This document shows, piece after piece, positions 8,480-16,303 of a stretch of 64,000 nt of DNA. Within the stretch, counting starts at the first letter, position 1, and every line of letters begins with the position of its first letter. The notes under the pieces were generated by a model. That model saw only the letters and a list, made by a program, of their open reading frames with translations, had not been told where the DNA came from and did not search any database. Where the stretch lies: positions 124,001 through 188,000 of the forward strand of contig NZ_JAHXRL010000007.1 of the NCBI RefSeq assembly GCF_019392245.1, in the 5' to 3' direction. Source of the DNA: Sulfitobacter sp. CW3 (GTDB lineage: Bacteria; Pseudomonadota; Alphaproteobacteria; Rhodobacterales; Rhodobacteraceae). The position numbers and the translations under genes are program-made.

Positions 8480-9271
8480 ATGGAACTGAAGGATAAAATT
8501 ATCGTCGTCACCGGTGCCGCCAGCGGTATCGGCAAGGCGATGGCAATTCGTTTCGCTGCCGAGGGTGCCAAGAAAGTCGTCTGCGTCGATCTGAACAAAG
8601 ACGGCGCACAAGAGGTGGCGGACAGCATCGGCGGCGTAGCGTTCGGCGTCAATGTCGGTGTCGAGCAAGAGATCGCGGACATGATCGAAGCGGTCGAAAC
8701 TGATATCGGCCCCATCGATTTGTTCTGCTCGAACGCGGGGATTTTGACGGCTGGCGGCATGGAAGTGTCCAATGACGATTGGCAGCGGATTTGGGATATC
8801 AACGTAATGTCCCATGTCTGGGCCGCGCGTCATCTGGTACCTCGCATGACCGAACGGGGCGGAGGCTATCTGCTGAACACCGCGTCGGCCGCAGGTCTGC
8901 TGAACCAGGTCGGATGTGCGCCATATGGTGTGACCAAACACGCGGCTGTTGCCTTGGCCGAATGGTTGGCGATGACGCACGGCGATGACGGGATCAAGGT
9001 TTCGGTGCTGTGCCCCCAAGCCGTGCGCAGTGAAATGACCCGTGGTCACGAGGAATCTGTAGCGGCTCTGGATGGCATGTTAGAGCCTGAACCCGTCGCA
9101 GAAGCCTGCGTCGAGACGATCCGGAATGAGACGTTCCTTGTGCTTCCACACCCGCAGGTGTTGGATTACATGCGCAAGAAAACCGACAATTATGATCGTT
9201 GGATTGGCGGGATGCGCAAGCTGAACCGTCAGTTCGGGGACATCCGCAACCCTAAGAAAGCGCCATCATGA
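8480..9271 (+). CDS. SDR family oxidoreductase
   Basis: A 263-residue classical SDR with TGAASGIGKA near residue 11, NAGI near 86, serine in NTASAAGL and catalytic YGVTK. The nucleotide-contact aspartate in VCVDLN suggests NAD rather than NADP. It follows the previous SDR by 9 bases. The C-terminal 60 residues diverge from the usual TGQ-type ending (LVLPHPQVLDYM, then a basic tail), a feature seen in SDRs linked to acyl-CoA metabolism. Specific substrate unknown. Confidence 0.85.
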   Translation: MELKDKIIVVTGAASGIGKAMAIRFAAEGAKKVVCVDLNKDGAQEVADSIGGVAFGVNVGVEQEIADMIEAVETDIGPIDLFCSNAGILTAGGMEVSNDDWQRIWDINVMSHVWAARHLVPRMTERGGGYLLNTASAAGLLNQVGCAPYGVTKHAAVALAEWLAMTHGDDGIKVSVLCPQAVRSEMTRGHEESVAALDGMLEPEPVAEACVETIRNETFLVLPHPQVLDYMRKKTDNYDRWIGGMRKLNRQFGDIRNPKKAPS

Positions 9272-9639
9272 TCGGATACACAACAGTCGGCACGACCGAT
9301 ATGGAACGCGCCAAAAAGTTCTATTGCGATCTGTTCGACAGCAAAGGTGCCAAGGTTCTCGTCGATGCGGGACGTATTGCCATGATCGGCACCGGGCGCG
9401 GCACCCCGATGATCGCGGTTTGTGAGCCCTACAACAAAGAGGCCCCCACCCCCGGCAACGGTGTGATGGTGGCCTTTACCGCCGAGACAAAACCGGAAGT
9501 GGATGAAATCTATGCCCGCGCGATTGAGCTGGGGGCGACCTGCGACGGCCCTCCGGGGCAGCGGGTGCCGGACCGTTTTTATGGTGCGTATATCCGCGAC
9601 CATGACGGCAACAAGCTGTGCTTTTTCAAGTTCGCCTGA
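9268..9639 (+). CDS. VOC (glyoxalase/dioxygenase superfamily) protein
   Basis: A 123-residue single VOC domain built of paired beta-alpha-beta-beta-beta modules: GYTTVGTTDMERAKKFY at the start and YIRDHDGNKLCFFKF at the end. Members include glyoxalases, epimerases and metal-binding accessory proteins. Candidate metal ligands are few: the usual first histidine is a threonine here (GYTTVG), so a classical two-histidine site is not evident. The ATG overlaps the SDR stop (ATGA), making it the last gene of the plus-strand operon. Confidence 0.8.
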   Translation: MIGYTTVGTTDMERAKKFYCDLFDSKGAKVLVDAGRIAMIGTGRGTPMIAVCEPYNKEAPTPGNGVMVAFTAETKPEVDEIYARAIELGATCDGPPGQRVPDRFYGAYIRDHDGNKLCFFKFA

Positions 9640-9648
9640 CCTAAGACG

Positions 9649-9675
9649 CTGCCGTCCGCATCATGCGGGCGGCAG
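9649..9675. terminator. Bidirectional hairpin between convergent operons
   Basis: A 12-base-pair stem with one G-T wobble (CTGCCGTCCGCA with TGCGGGCGGCAG) has a 3-base loop. The loop holds the stop codon of the minus-strand amidohydrolase. There is no long T-run, but its place between two convergent operons supports a terminator in both directions. Confidence 0.6.
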
Positions 9676-10716
9676 ATTATAGACGCGCCGCGCCGTACCC
9701 GAAAACAGCGCCGTCTTTTCCGCCTCGCTTAGATGCGCTGACATCTTCTTGAACGCATTCCAAATCACCGGATAGCTGACAGCGGTGCGGTCCACGGGAA
9801 AGTTGCTTTCGAACATGCAACGGCTTGGCCCGAATACTTCCAACATATGCGCATACCACTTGCCCTGCACGTCGACGATCTCGTCTGATGATGGCGGCAG
9901 ATCGCGGTGCATATAACCAAACCCGTTGTCCGGCATGCACAGACCGCCCAGCTTAGCCATCACATTGGGGCATTCAGCCAGCTCGGCCATGTGGTCTTTC
10001 CACGCTTTGAAAATCTCGTCTCGCTTGCCCTCGAACCGGCCAACGCCCAAGGGTGTGCCAAAATGGTCAAGGATCAGCGTCGTGCCGGGGACAGCGCGGG
10101 CCAGATCAAGGAATTCCTGATGCTGGTGGTGATAGTGCCAACTGTCCAGCGTCAGCCCGCGTTCACCCAAGATCGCCGCGCCGCGTCTGAAATCAGGGTC
10201 GCCATATTGGTTCGGCACACCGCGCCACGGAATGGCAAGGCTGGCAGGTTCCGGATCGCGCGCCCCGGAATTTCGGATGCCTTTAAACAGACCCTGGCCT
10301 GCGTCCTCATGGGCATCCAATGCCTCGTGCAGCCGCGCGGGGTCGAGCACGAGTTCGGTCTGCCCGATTATACCTGCAATCTTGGCCTGCCCGACACCAG
10401 CAGTCGCCGCCATCTGCGTTACTTCGCGGGTTTCGGCGACCGATTGCATATGCGCGGGCGCGTCCAAATCCCAGTAGGACCGGCATTCGATATACATGGT
10501 CTGCACAACATTGTGGCCTGACCCCGTGTCACGCCACAACGCGTCCATCTCATAGATTGCAGGGTTTTCATCGGTTCCGTGCCGCCAAAGGTGGTGATGC
10601 GGATCGACGATTTCACGGTCAGGGTCGATGATAGGTTCCTTGACCAACCCCAGCCAATCGTCACGCAATTCGATACCGGGGTGCCATCCCGGATAGCGGC
10701 CACCGGTCTGGGTCAT
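9661..10716 (-). CDS. Amidohydrolase family protein (PF04909 type)
   Basis: A 351-residue TIM-barrel hydrolase. The N-terminal metal motif is DPHHHLWRH near residue 41. Barrel segments LDSWHYHHQHQEFLDLA and LILDHFGTPLGVG carry further histidines and aspartate. ESNFPVDRTAVSY near the C-terminus has the late aspartate. The family includes 2-pyrone-4,6-dicarboxylate lactonase and related lactone or carboxylate hydrolases, so lactone hydrolysis in the nearby pathway is plausible. Start ATG overlaps the thioesterase stop by one base (TGATG). Last gene of a four-gene minus-strand operon. Confidence 0.85.
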   Translation of the reverse strand: MTQTGGRYPGWHPGIELRDDWLGLVKEPIIDPDREIVDPHHHLWRHGTDENPAIYEMDALWRDTGSGHNVVQTMYIECRSYWDLDAPAHMQSVAETREVTQMAATAGVGQAKIAGIIGQTELVLDPARLHEALDAHEDAGQGLFKGIRNSGARDPEPASLAIPWRGVPNQYGDPDFRRGAAILGERGLTLDSWHYHHQHQEFLDLARAVPGTTLILDHFGTPLGVGRFEGKRDEIFKAWKDHMAELAECPNVMAKLGGLCMPDNGFGYMHRDLPPSSDEIVDVQGKWYAHMLEVFGPSRCMFESNFPVDRTAVSYPVIWNAFKKMSAHLSEAEKTALFSGTARRVYNLPPA

Positions 10717-11588
10717 CAGGTCTCTTTCTTTTTATAGGGGCGCATCAGGCCTTCTTGGGCCGTGCTGGCCGCCAACTGGCCATTTTGATTGTAGATCAAC
10801 CCGCGGTTAAAGCCGCGTGCTCCGCCCGTGAACGGCGCATCAAGTTCGTAAAGATGCCAGTCGGAAAAATCGATGGGCGCGTGAAACCACATGGCGTGGT
10901 CAAGGCTGGCGGTCATCACCTTGCCCTGAAACCACGTCAGCCCGTGCGGGCGCAACGAAGATCCCAGCAGGTTCATATCTGACGCATAAGCCAACAAACA
11001 TTGCTGCATGATCGGGGACTGGCCTTTGGCCGCTTCCATACGGAACCAAAGATAGTTTTTATCGGATGTCTTTTCAGGCTCGAACAGATCGCGCGGATCG
11101 ACTTCGCGGATTTCGATGGGGCGTTCGCGCAGAAAATCATCGCGGTGCTTTTCGGGGATTTTCTGAATATAAGGTTCACGCAGGTCTGGCCGATCCAGCC
11201 AATGTTCGGGGCCTTTCACATCGGGCATTTGATGCTGATAGTCCCAGCCATCTTCTTCCACATGAAAGGACGCAGACAGGTTGAAAATCTGTTTGCCGTG
11301 CTGGATCGCGACAACCCGCCGGGTGGTGAAACTGCCACCATCACGGGCCCGGTCGACCTGATAGATTACCGGAATAGACGGATCACCGGGGCGAATGAAA
11401 TAGGCGTGCAGCGAATGGCACATCCGGTCGGGCACCGTGCGATAGGCGGCCATTAGCGCCTGCGCGATGACATGCCCGCCAAAGATACGCGTGGTGGTTT
11501 CGCCGCCCGACCCGATGCCGCGAAACAGATCGACCTCTAGCTGTTCAACGTCGAGCAGTTCAAGCAGTTGGCGGGCTACGTCTGTCAT
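10716..11588 (-). CDS. tesB: Acyl-CoA thioesterase II (TesB family)
   Basis: A 290-residue double-hotdog thioesterase that hydrolyses acyl-CoA to free acid and CoA. First hotdog: GSGGETTTRIFGGHVIAQAL near residue 25 and the helix HSLHAYFIRPG. Second hotdog: the catalytic-region segment TASLDHAMWFHAP, followed by WHLYELDAPF. Length agrees with bacterial TesB. It begins 3 bases after the acetoacetyl-CoA synthetase stop, so the two are cotranscribed. It may relieve CoA sequestration by dead-end intermediates. Confidence 0.92.
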   Translation of the reverse strand: MTDVARQLLELLDVEQLEVDLFRGIGSGGETTTRIFGGHVIAQALMAAYRTVPDRMCHSLHAYFIRPGDPSIPVIYQVDRARDGGSFTTRRVVAIQHGKQIFNLSASFHVEEDGWDYQHQMPDVKGPEHWLDRPDLREPYIQKIPEKHRDDFLRERPIEIREVDPRDLFEPEKTSDKNYLWFRMEAAKGQSPIMQQCLLAYASDMNLLGSSLRPHGLTWFQGKVMTASLDHAMWFHAPIDFSDWHLYELDAPFTGGARGFNRGLIYNQNGQLAASTAQEGLMRPYKKKET

Positions 11589-11591
11589 GGG

Positions 11592-13550
11592 TTAGTCCTT
11601 TTGGGTCGCCCGTTTTGCGGCATAGGCGATATAGAAATCAAAGCTGTCCGGGTTGGCCATTGAATCGCGGTTCACGACCTTTTCGGGATCTTGGCCAAGC
11701 AACAGCTTTTTCACCGGAACCTCAAGCTTTTTGCCCGAAAGGGTGCGGGGTACTTCTGCGACCTCGATAATCTCGTTCGGGATGAAACGAGCGGATACGT
11801 TCTTGCGAATTGCTGCGTTGATCTTGTCCTTGAGCGCATCATCCACCGCCACGCCTTGGGCAGGAACAACGAACAGCGGCATAAAGCTTTCGCGGCCCAA
11901 GAATTCGAGATCGACGACAAGGCTGTCCATCACCTCGTCCAGACCTTCGACGGCCTGATAGATTTCGGCACTGCCAAGGCGCAGACCCTTGCGGTTGATC
12001 GTAGCATCCGACCGGCCATAAATCACCGATCCGCCTTCGGCGTTAATCTCGATCCAGTCGCCGTGGCGCCAGATGCCGGGATAGGTATCAAAATAGCTGT
12101 CGTGCAGGCGGCTGCCATCGTCGTCACCCCAGAAGAACAACGGCATTGACGGCAGCGGTTCGGTACAAACCAGTTCGCCGACGACGCCGGTCAATTCATT
12201 GCCGTCTTCGTCATAGGCCCGCACCGCATTGCCAAGCGCGCGACACTGCATTTCGCCGGCGCGCACAGGCATGCCCGGATGGCCCAGAACAAACGCCCCC
12301 GCCAGATCGGTGCCGCCCGAAATCGGTGCAAGCCAGAGGTCTTCGTTAACGTCGCGGTAAATCCAGTCATAGGCATCAGAGCTAAGCGGCGACCCAGTGG
12401 AGCCAAGCGATTTCAGCGCGCTTAGATCAACGTCCTCTCGCGGCTTAATGCCCGCCTTCATGCAGCCGCTAAAGAACGCAGCCCCTGCGCCAAAGAAATC
12501 CAGCTTTTCATCCGCGACGAACCGCCAGATCACGCCCATATCAGGATGGTTCGGTGCCCCGTCGAACATCGCGACAGTGGTACCTTGGCCAAGCGCGGTG
12601 AACTGCGAATTCCACATGATCCAACCGGATGATGTGAGCCAGCAATAGCGCCCGCCGCGTTTGAAATCATGGTGCAGCGATTGCTTGGCCGATTCCAGAA
12701 TGATGCCGCCATGACCATGCACGATCGGTTTCGGGTTGCCCGTGGTCCCCGACGAATAAACGATCCATAGTGGATGATCGAAGGGCACTTGGGTCGAGGT
12801 ATAATCGACCTTGTCATGCAGCAAATCATCCCACGCGATATGCCCCGCTGGCAGGTCTCCGGCAAACGGTACGGTCACGCATTGGATCAGGCTGGGCAGT
12901 TCCGCTTCGATCCCCGCCAAAATCTCGCGGCGGTCGATGGTTTTGCCTGCGTGAACATAGCCGTCTTGGGCGATCAGCACTTTGGGTTCGATCTGTTTGA
13001 AGCGGTCAAGGATCGCAACATGGCCCATATCAGGTGCGCATAGGGACCAGATGGCACCGATGCTGGCCGTCGCAAGAAAGGCGATCATCGCGGTTTCGGT
13101 ATTGGGGAGCACGGCAACCACGCGGTCGCCTTTTTCAACGCCCATGCCGCGCAGACGTGCCGCAACACTGGCCACCTGCGCCCGCAGATCGGACCACGAC
13201 AGTACCTTGCGGCCAAAGGTTTCGGACTGCACGATCAGCGCATCGCCATCCGGCTGGCTGTCGACATGTTTCATGATCTGATCGGTGAAATTCAGCATCG
13301 CGCCGGGGCACCATTCGGCACCGGGCATCTGACGTTTCGCCATCACTTTGGTGTAGGGTGCGCTGGCCTGAACGTCGAAGAATTCCCAGATCGCACCCCA
13401 AAAGGCATCCAGATCATCGACGCTCCACCGCCACATGGCGTTGTAATCGTCAAAGCTGAGCCCCTTGGTATCTTTCAAGAACCTTTCGAACCCGGCCATG
13501 GTTGATGCGTCATAGCGGTCATTCGCTGGTTCCCACAAGATTTCGTTCAT
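11592..13550 (-). CDS. aacS: Acetoacetate--CoA ligase
   Basis: Converts acetoacetate, ATP and CoA to acetoacetyl-CoA in the cytoplasm, linking ketone bodies or 3-ketoacids to thiolytic cleavage. Starting at ATG 13550 gives 652 residues, the usual size of AacS; upstream in-frame codons are low-similarity extension. The N-terminal segment MWRWSVDDLDAFWGAIW is typical of the acetoacetyl/acetyl-CoA synthetase branch. The phosphate loop is IVYSSGTTGNPKPIVHG and the hinge region includes WRHGDWIEI. The C-terminal lysine probably lies in RTLSGKKLEVPVKK. ATG overlaps the upstream serine-hydrolase stop (ATGA). Confidence 0.92.
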   Translation of the reverse strand: MNEILWEPANDRYDASTMAGFERFLKDTKGLSFDDYNAMWRWSVDDLDAFWGAIWEFFDVQASAPYTKVMAKRQMPGAEWCPGAMLNFTDQIMKHVDSQPDGDALIVQSETFGRKVLSWSDLRAQVASVAARLRGMGVEKGDRVVAVLPNTETAMIAFLATASIGAIWSLCAPDMGHVAILDRFKQIEPKVLIAQDGYVHAGKTIDRREILAGIEAELPSLIQCVTVPFAGDLPAGHIAWDDLLHDKVDYTSTQVPFDHPLWIVYSSGTTGNPKPIVHGHGGIILESAKQSLHHDFKRGGRYCWLTSSGWIMWNSQFTALGQGTTVAMFDGAPNHPDMGVIWRFVADEKLDFFGAGAAFFSGCMKAGIKPREDVDLSALKSLGSTGSPLSSDAYDWIYRDVNEDLWLAPISGGTDLAGAFVLGHPGMPVRAGEMQCRALGNAVRAYDEDGNELTGVVGELVCTEPLPSMPLFFWGDDDGSRLHDSYFDTYPGIWRHGDWIEINAEGGSVIYGRSDATINRKGLRLGSAEIYQAVEGLDEVMDSLVVDLEFLGRESFMPLFVVPAQGVAVDDALKDKINAAIRKNVSARFIPNEIIEVAEVPRTLSGKKLEVPVKKLLLGQDPEKVVNRDSMANPDSFDFYIAYAAKRATQKD

Positions 13551-14749
13551 GTCATTGCTCCGTGGATCAGCGCCTTGAGTTGGGGGCGCGCAGGATAGGA
13601 ACTGGACGGTGCCAGTTGCGTGAAAAAGACGACGGATAGATCCAGCACCGGATCGACCCAAAAGAAGGTTGAGGCCATTCCGCCCCAGCTGAAATCACCG
13701 ACGCTGGACGGCACGCGCACGCGACCCGGGTCCAGCACAACGGCCCCGCCAAGGCCAAAGCCCATCCCTTCCATCGGTTGTTCGGCAAAGCTGGCCGGAC
13801 CCATCGATGCGATATCGCCGGGCAAGTGGTTGCGCATCATAAAGTCGAGCGTTTTGGGCGAAATCAGCCCTGCCCCGCCGGTGCGCAGCATTTCGGTAAA
13901 CTTGAGGTAATCATCAATTGTGCCAACCAATCCACCACCACCAGAATGCATTTGCGCATTCAGAAACGGAGATTCTTCGGGTCGGTCAACGCAACGCAAC
14001 GTGGGCTCTGCCGGTTTCGCTTCGTTCATGGCATAGGCACTGCCGGCAAGCGGCGTATAGAGCGCGGCAAATCGGTCTTCGGTGCCTTTAGGTACAGAAA
14101 ACCGTGTCTCGTCCATGTTCAATGGCCCAAGGATTTCATCAACCAAGAACTGTTCAAGCGTCTTGCCCGATACCACCTCGACCACGCGGCCCAGCACATC
14201 GATGCTGACCGAATATTCCCAGCGACTGCCGGGTTGGAACGCCAGCGGCAATTCAGCCAAGCGGTCGGTCATTTCGGACAATGATCCCTGATCGGCGCGG
14301 AACAGAATATCGTGCTCATCCATCGCTTTGGCCAACACCCCGGGGTTGAACGGATAGCTTAGGCCCGATGTGTGTGTCAGCAGGTGGTGCAATGTTGGCG
14401 TCTGGCAAGGTTCGGTCTGGTCAATGCTGGTTGCCCCCGGAACAAGGCAGCGCATATCGGAAAAGGCAGGGATGAAATCGGACAATGGCGCATCAAGGTG
14501 AAACAACCCGCGTTCGGCCAGCATCATAATCGCGACCGACGTGATCGGCTTGGTCATCGAATAGATGCGCGCAATCGTGTCGCGTTTAAACGGCTTACCT
14601 GTCTCGACGTCGCGCTGGCCGGTAGCGTTAAAATACACCTCGCGGCCTGCTTGCGCGACCAACACGGAACACCCCGCAAATCGGTTGCGCGCCACATAGC
14701 TGTCCATCCAGTCGCCAATGCGGCCCAATCTATTGCTATCAAAACCCAT
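13547..14749 (-). CDS. Serine hydrolase of the class C beta-lactamase/esterase fold
   Basis: A 400-residue penicillin-binding-protein-fold hydrolase. The nucleophile motif SMTK is at residues 64-67 and the tyrosine motif is in WEYSVSID near 183. There is no signal peptide, so it is probably a cytoplasmic esterase (EstB-like), not a beta-lactamase. It is the first gene of the operon with acetoacetyl-CoA synthetase, thioesterase and amidohydrolase, which fits hydrolysis of an ester or lactone intermediate. Its ribosome site AGGAGG (14757-14762) lies in the stem of a strong hairpin that also looks like a terminator, so expression is probably conditional or low. Confidence 0.87.
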   Translation of the reverse strand: MGFDSNRLGRIGDWMDSYVARNRFAGCSVLVAQAGREVYFNATGQRDVETGKPFKRDTIARIYSMTKPITSVAIMMLAERGLFHLDAPLSDFIPAFSDMRCLVPGATSIDQTEPCQTPTLHHLLTHTSGLSYPFNPGVLAKAMDEHDILFRADQGSLSEMTDRLAELPLAFQPGSRWEYSVSIDVLGRVVEVVSGKTLEQFLVDEILGPLNMDETRFSVPKGTEDRFAALYTPLAGSAYAMNEAKPAEPTLRCVDRPEESPFLNAQMHSGGGGLVGTIDDYLKFTEMLRTGGAGLISPKTLDFMMRNHLPGDIASMGPASFAEQPMEGMGFGLGGAVVLDPGRVRVPSSVGDFSWGGMASTFFWVDPVLDLSVVFFTQLAPSSSYPARPQLKALIHGAMT

Positions 14750-14788
14750 AAAAAATCCTCCTAGGGCGCATCAGCGCCTCAGGAGGAT
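14750..14788 (-). terminator. Terminator-like hairpin that contains the next gene's Shine-Dalgarno
   Basis: On the minus strand, ATCCTCCT-GA-GGCGC, loop TGAT, GCGCC-CT-AGGAGGAT forms a 13-of-15 base-pair stem followed directly by T6 and then the ATG of the serine hydrolase. The 3' arm AGGAGG is that gene's ribosome site at normal spacing. The 5' arm contains CCTCCT, the same sequence as the 16S anti-Shine-Dalgarno. The hairpin can therefore end the Liv operon transcript and hide the ribosome site in any read-through. Confidence 0.75.
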
Positions 14789-14837
14789 GAGGCCGCCAAT
14801 AGCGACGTTTTTAAACTTAGCTGAATTGCGCCGAGGA

Positions 14838-15542
14838 TCAGACCTCGAGCCATTCCTTGCGCACATCATCGCGGGCTTTGAGATCAGCAGGCGTGCCTTC
14901 GAACACCACCTGACCGTGGCCCATTACATAGACACGATCCGCGATATCCATGGCAATCGAAAGCTTTTGTTCGACCAGCAATGTTGAAATACCGCGGTTT
15001 GCGATTTCTTTCAGCACCTCGGCGACCTTTTGAACCATCTGTGGGGAAAGCCCCTCGGTCGGTTCGTCAATCATCACCAGATCAGGGTCGCCCATCAGGG
15101 TGCGGCACATGGTCAGCATCTGCTGTTCACCACCCGACAGAACTGACGCTTCGACGTCAGCCCGACGATCAAGGTTTTCAAACATCTCGAACATGGCCTG
15201 CATCGACCAGCGACCTGCGCCGTCCTTTTGGCCCGGTTTCAGGCCCAGCGTCAGGTTTTGCCGTGTGGTAAGGCCGGGAAAGATATCGCGGTTTTCAGGC
15301 ACATAACCGATGCCCATGTTGGCGATTTGAAACGCCTTCTTACCAGCGATTTCCTGACCCTGAAACTTGACCGATCCTTGCGGTTCGACTTCGCCCATGA
15401 TGGCTTTGCAGGTGGTGGAACGGCCCACCCCGTTGCGCCCCAAAAGGGCGACGATTTCGCCCTCTTTTACATTCAGGTTCACACCCTGAAGGATGTGAGA
15501 TTTGCCATAGTAGGCATGCATATCGGTGACTTCGAGCATCAT
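14838..15542 (-). CDS. livF: Liv-type ABC transporter ATP-binding protein (LivF family)
   Basis: The second of two cytoplasmic ATPases of a branched-chain-amino-acid-type (HAAT) importer; 234 residues, normal for LivF. The Walker A loop at residues 35-42 reads GRNGVGRS, with arginine 41 where the invariant lysine is expected. The signature LSGGEQ is at 135-140, Walker B LVMIDEP at about 155-161 and the H-loop region is QKLSIAMDIAD. The rest of the ATPase core is intact, so it is not a decayed gene. Its start codon abuts the livG stop. Last gene of the Liv operon. Confidence 0.92.
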   Translation of the reverse strand: MMLEVTDMHAYYGKSHILQGVNLNVKEGEIVALLGRNGVGRSTTCKAIMGEVEPQGSVKFQGQEIAGKKAFQIANMGIGYVPENRDIFPGLTTRQNLTLGLKPGQKDGAGRWSMQAMFEMFENLDRRADVEASVLSGGEQQMLTMCRTLMGDPDLVMIDEPTEGLSPQMVQKVAEVLKEIANRGISTLLVEQKLSIAMDIADRVYVMGHGQVVFEGTPADLKARDDVRKEWLEV

Positions 15543-16303
15543 TAGTGTTCTGCCTCCAATGCGGCGCCTAAGTAGGCTTCTTGAACGCGTGCGTCTGCGC
15601 GCACGTCTGCGGGTGCCCCGGTGGCGATGATTTCGCCGTAAACCAGCACCGAAATACGGTCGGCCAGACCAAAGACAACGCCCATGTCATGTTCAACCAT
15701 GATCAACGTCTTACCAGCCGTCACCTTGAGGATCAGATCGGTGATGTAATCCGTCTCGGTGTTGCTCATCCCCGCTGTGGGTTCATCAAGCATGATGACA
15801 TCGGCACCGCCAGCAATGGTAATCCCGATCTCGAGCGCGCGCTGTTCAGCATAGGACAACGTCCCGGCTGGCAGGTTGCGCCGTTCCAGCAGGTTGATCT
15901 GATCCAAAATGGCCTCGGCCCCTTCGGTCAGGTCGCGCTTGCTGTTGACCAGATGCCAAAAGCTGTACTTGTACCCCTGCGCCCAAAGCAAAGCGCAGCG
16001 TACGTTTTCAAACACGGTCATCGCCGGAAAGATGTTCGTGATCTGGAAAGACCGGCTTAGGCCTTTGCGGTTGATCTGGAAGGGTTCCAGCCCCGCCAGA
16101 TTTTCACCATGCAGCTTTACCGTCCCTGCCGTCGGTGCAAACCGCGCGGTGATCAGGTTGAACAGTGTCGATTTACCGGCCCCGTTCGGGCCGATGATGG
16201 CGTGACGTTCGGCCTTACCGATGCTCAGATCAATGCCGCGAATAATCTCGGCTTTGCCAAAGCTTTTCTTGAGGCCGGTTAGTTCAAGGGCTGGTGTGCT
16301 CAT
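15542..16303 (-). CDS. livG: Liv-type ABC transporter ATP-binding protein (LivG family)
   Basis: First ATPase of the importer. ATG 16303 overlaps the livM stop (ATGA) and gives 253 residues starting MSTPALELTGL; a longer frame upstream runs inside livM. Walker A is GPNGAGKST near residue 38. The signature is the LivG-type LSYAEQRALEIG in place of LSGGQ. Walker B is VIMLDEPTAGM and the H-loop is MVEHDMGVV. The canonical lysine here contrasts with the arginine in LivF, so this subunit probably carries the main ATP hydrolysis. Confidence 0.93.
   Translation of the reverse strand: MSTPALELTGLKKSFGKAEIIRGIDLSIGKAERHAIIGPNGAGKSTLFNLITARFAPTAGTVKLHGENLAGLEPFQINRKGLSRSFQITNIFPAMTVFENVRCALLWAQGYKYSFWHLVNSKRDLTEGAEAILDQINLLERRNLPAGTLSYAEQRALEIGITIAGGADVIMLDEPTAGMSNTETDYITDLILKVTAGKTLIMVEHDMGVVFGLADRISVLVYGEIIATGAPADVRADARVQEAYLGAALEAEH

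Noticed and set aside
13551..13661. N-terminal extension of acetoacetyl-CoA synthetase
   Set aside because: The extension overlaps the serine hydrolase gene; ATG 13550 gives the family length and an ATGA overlap.
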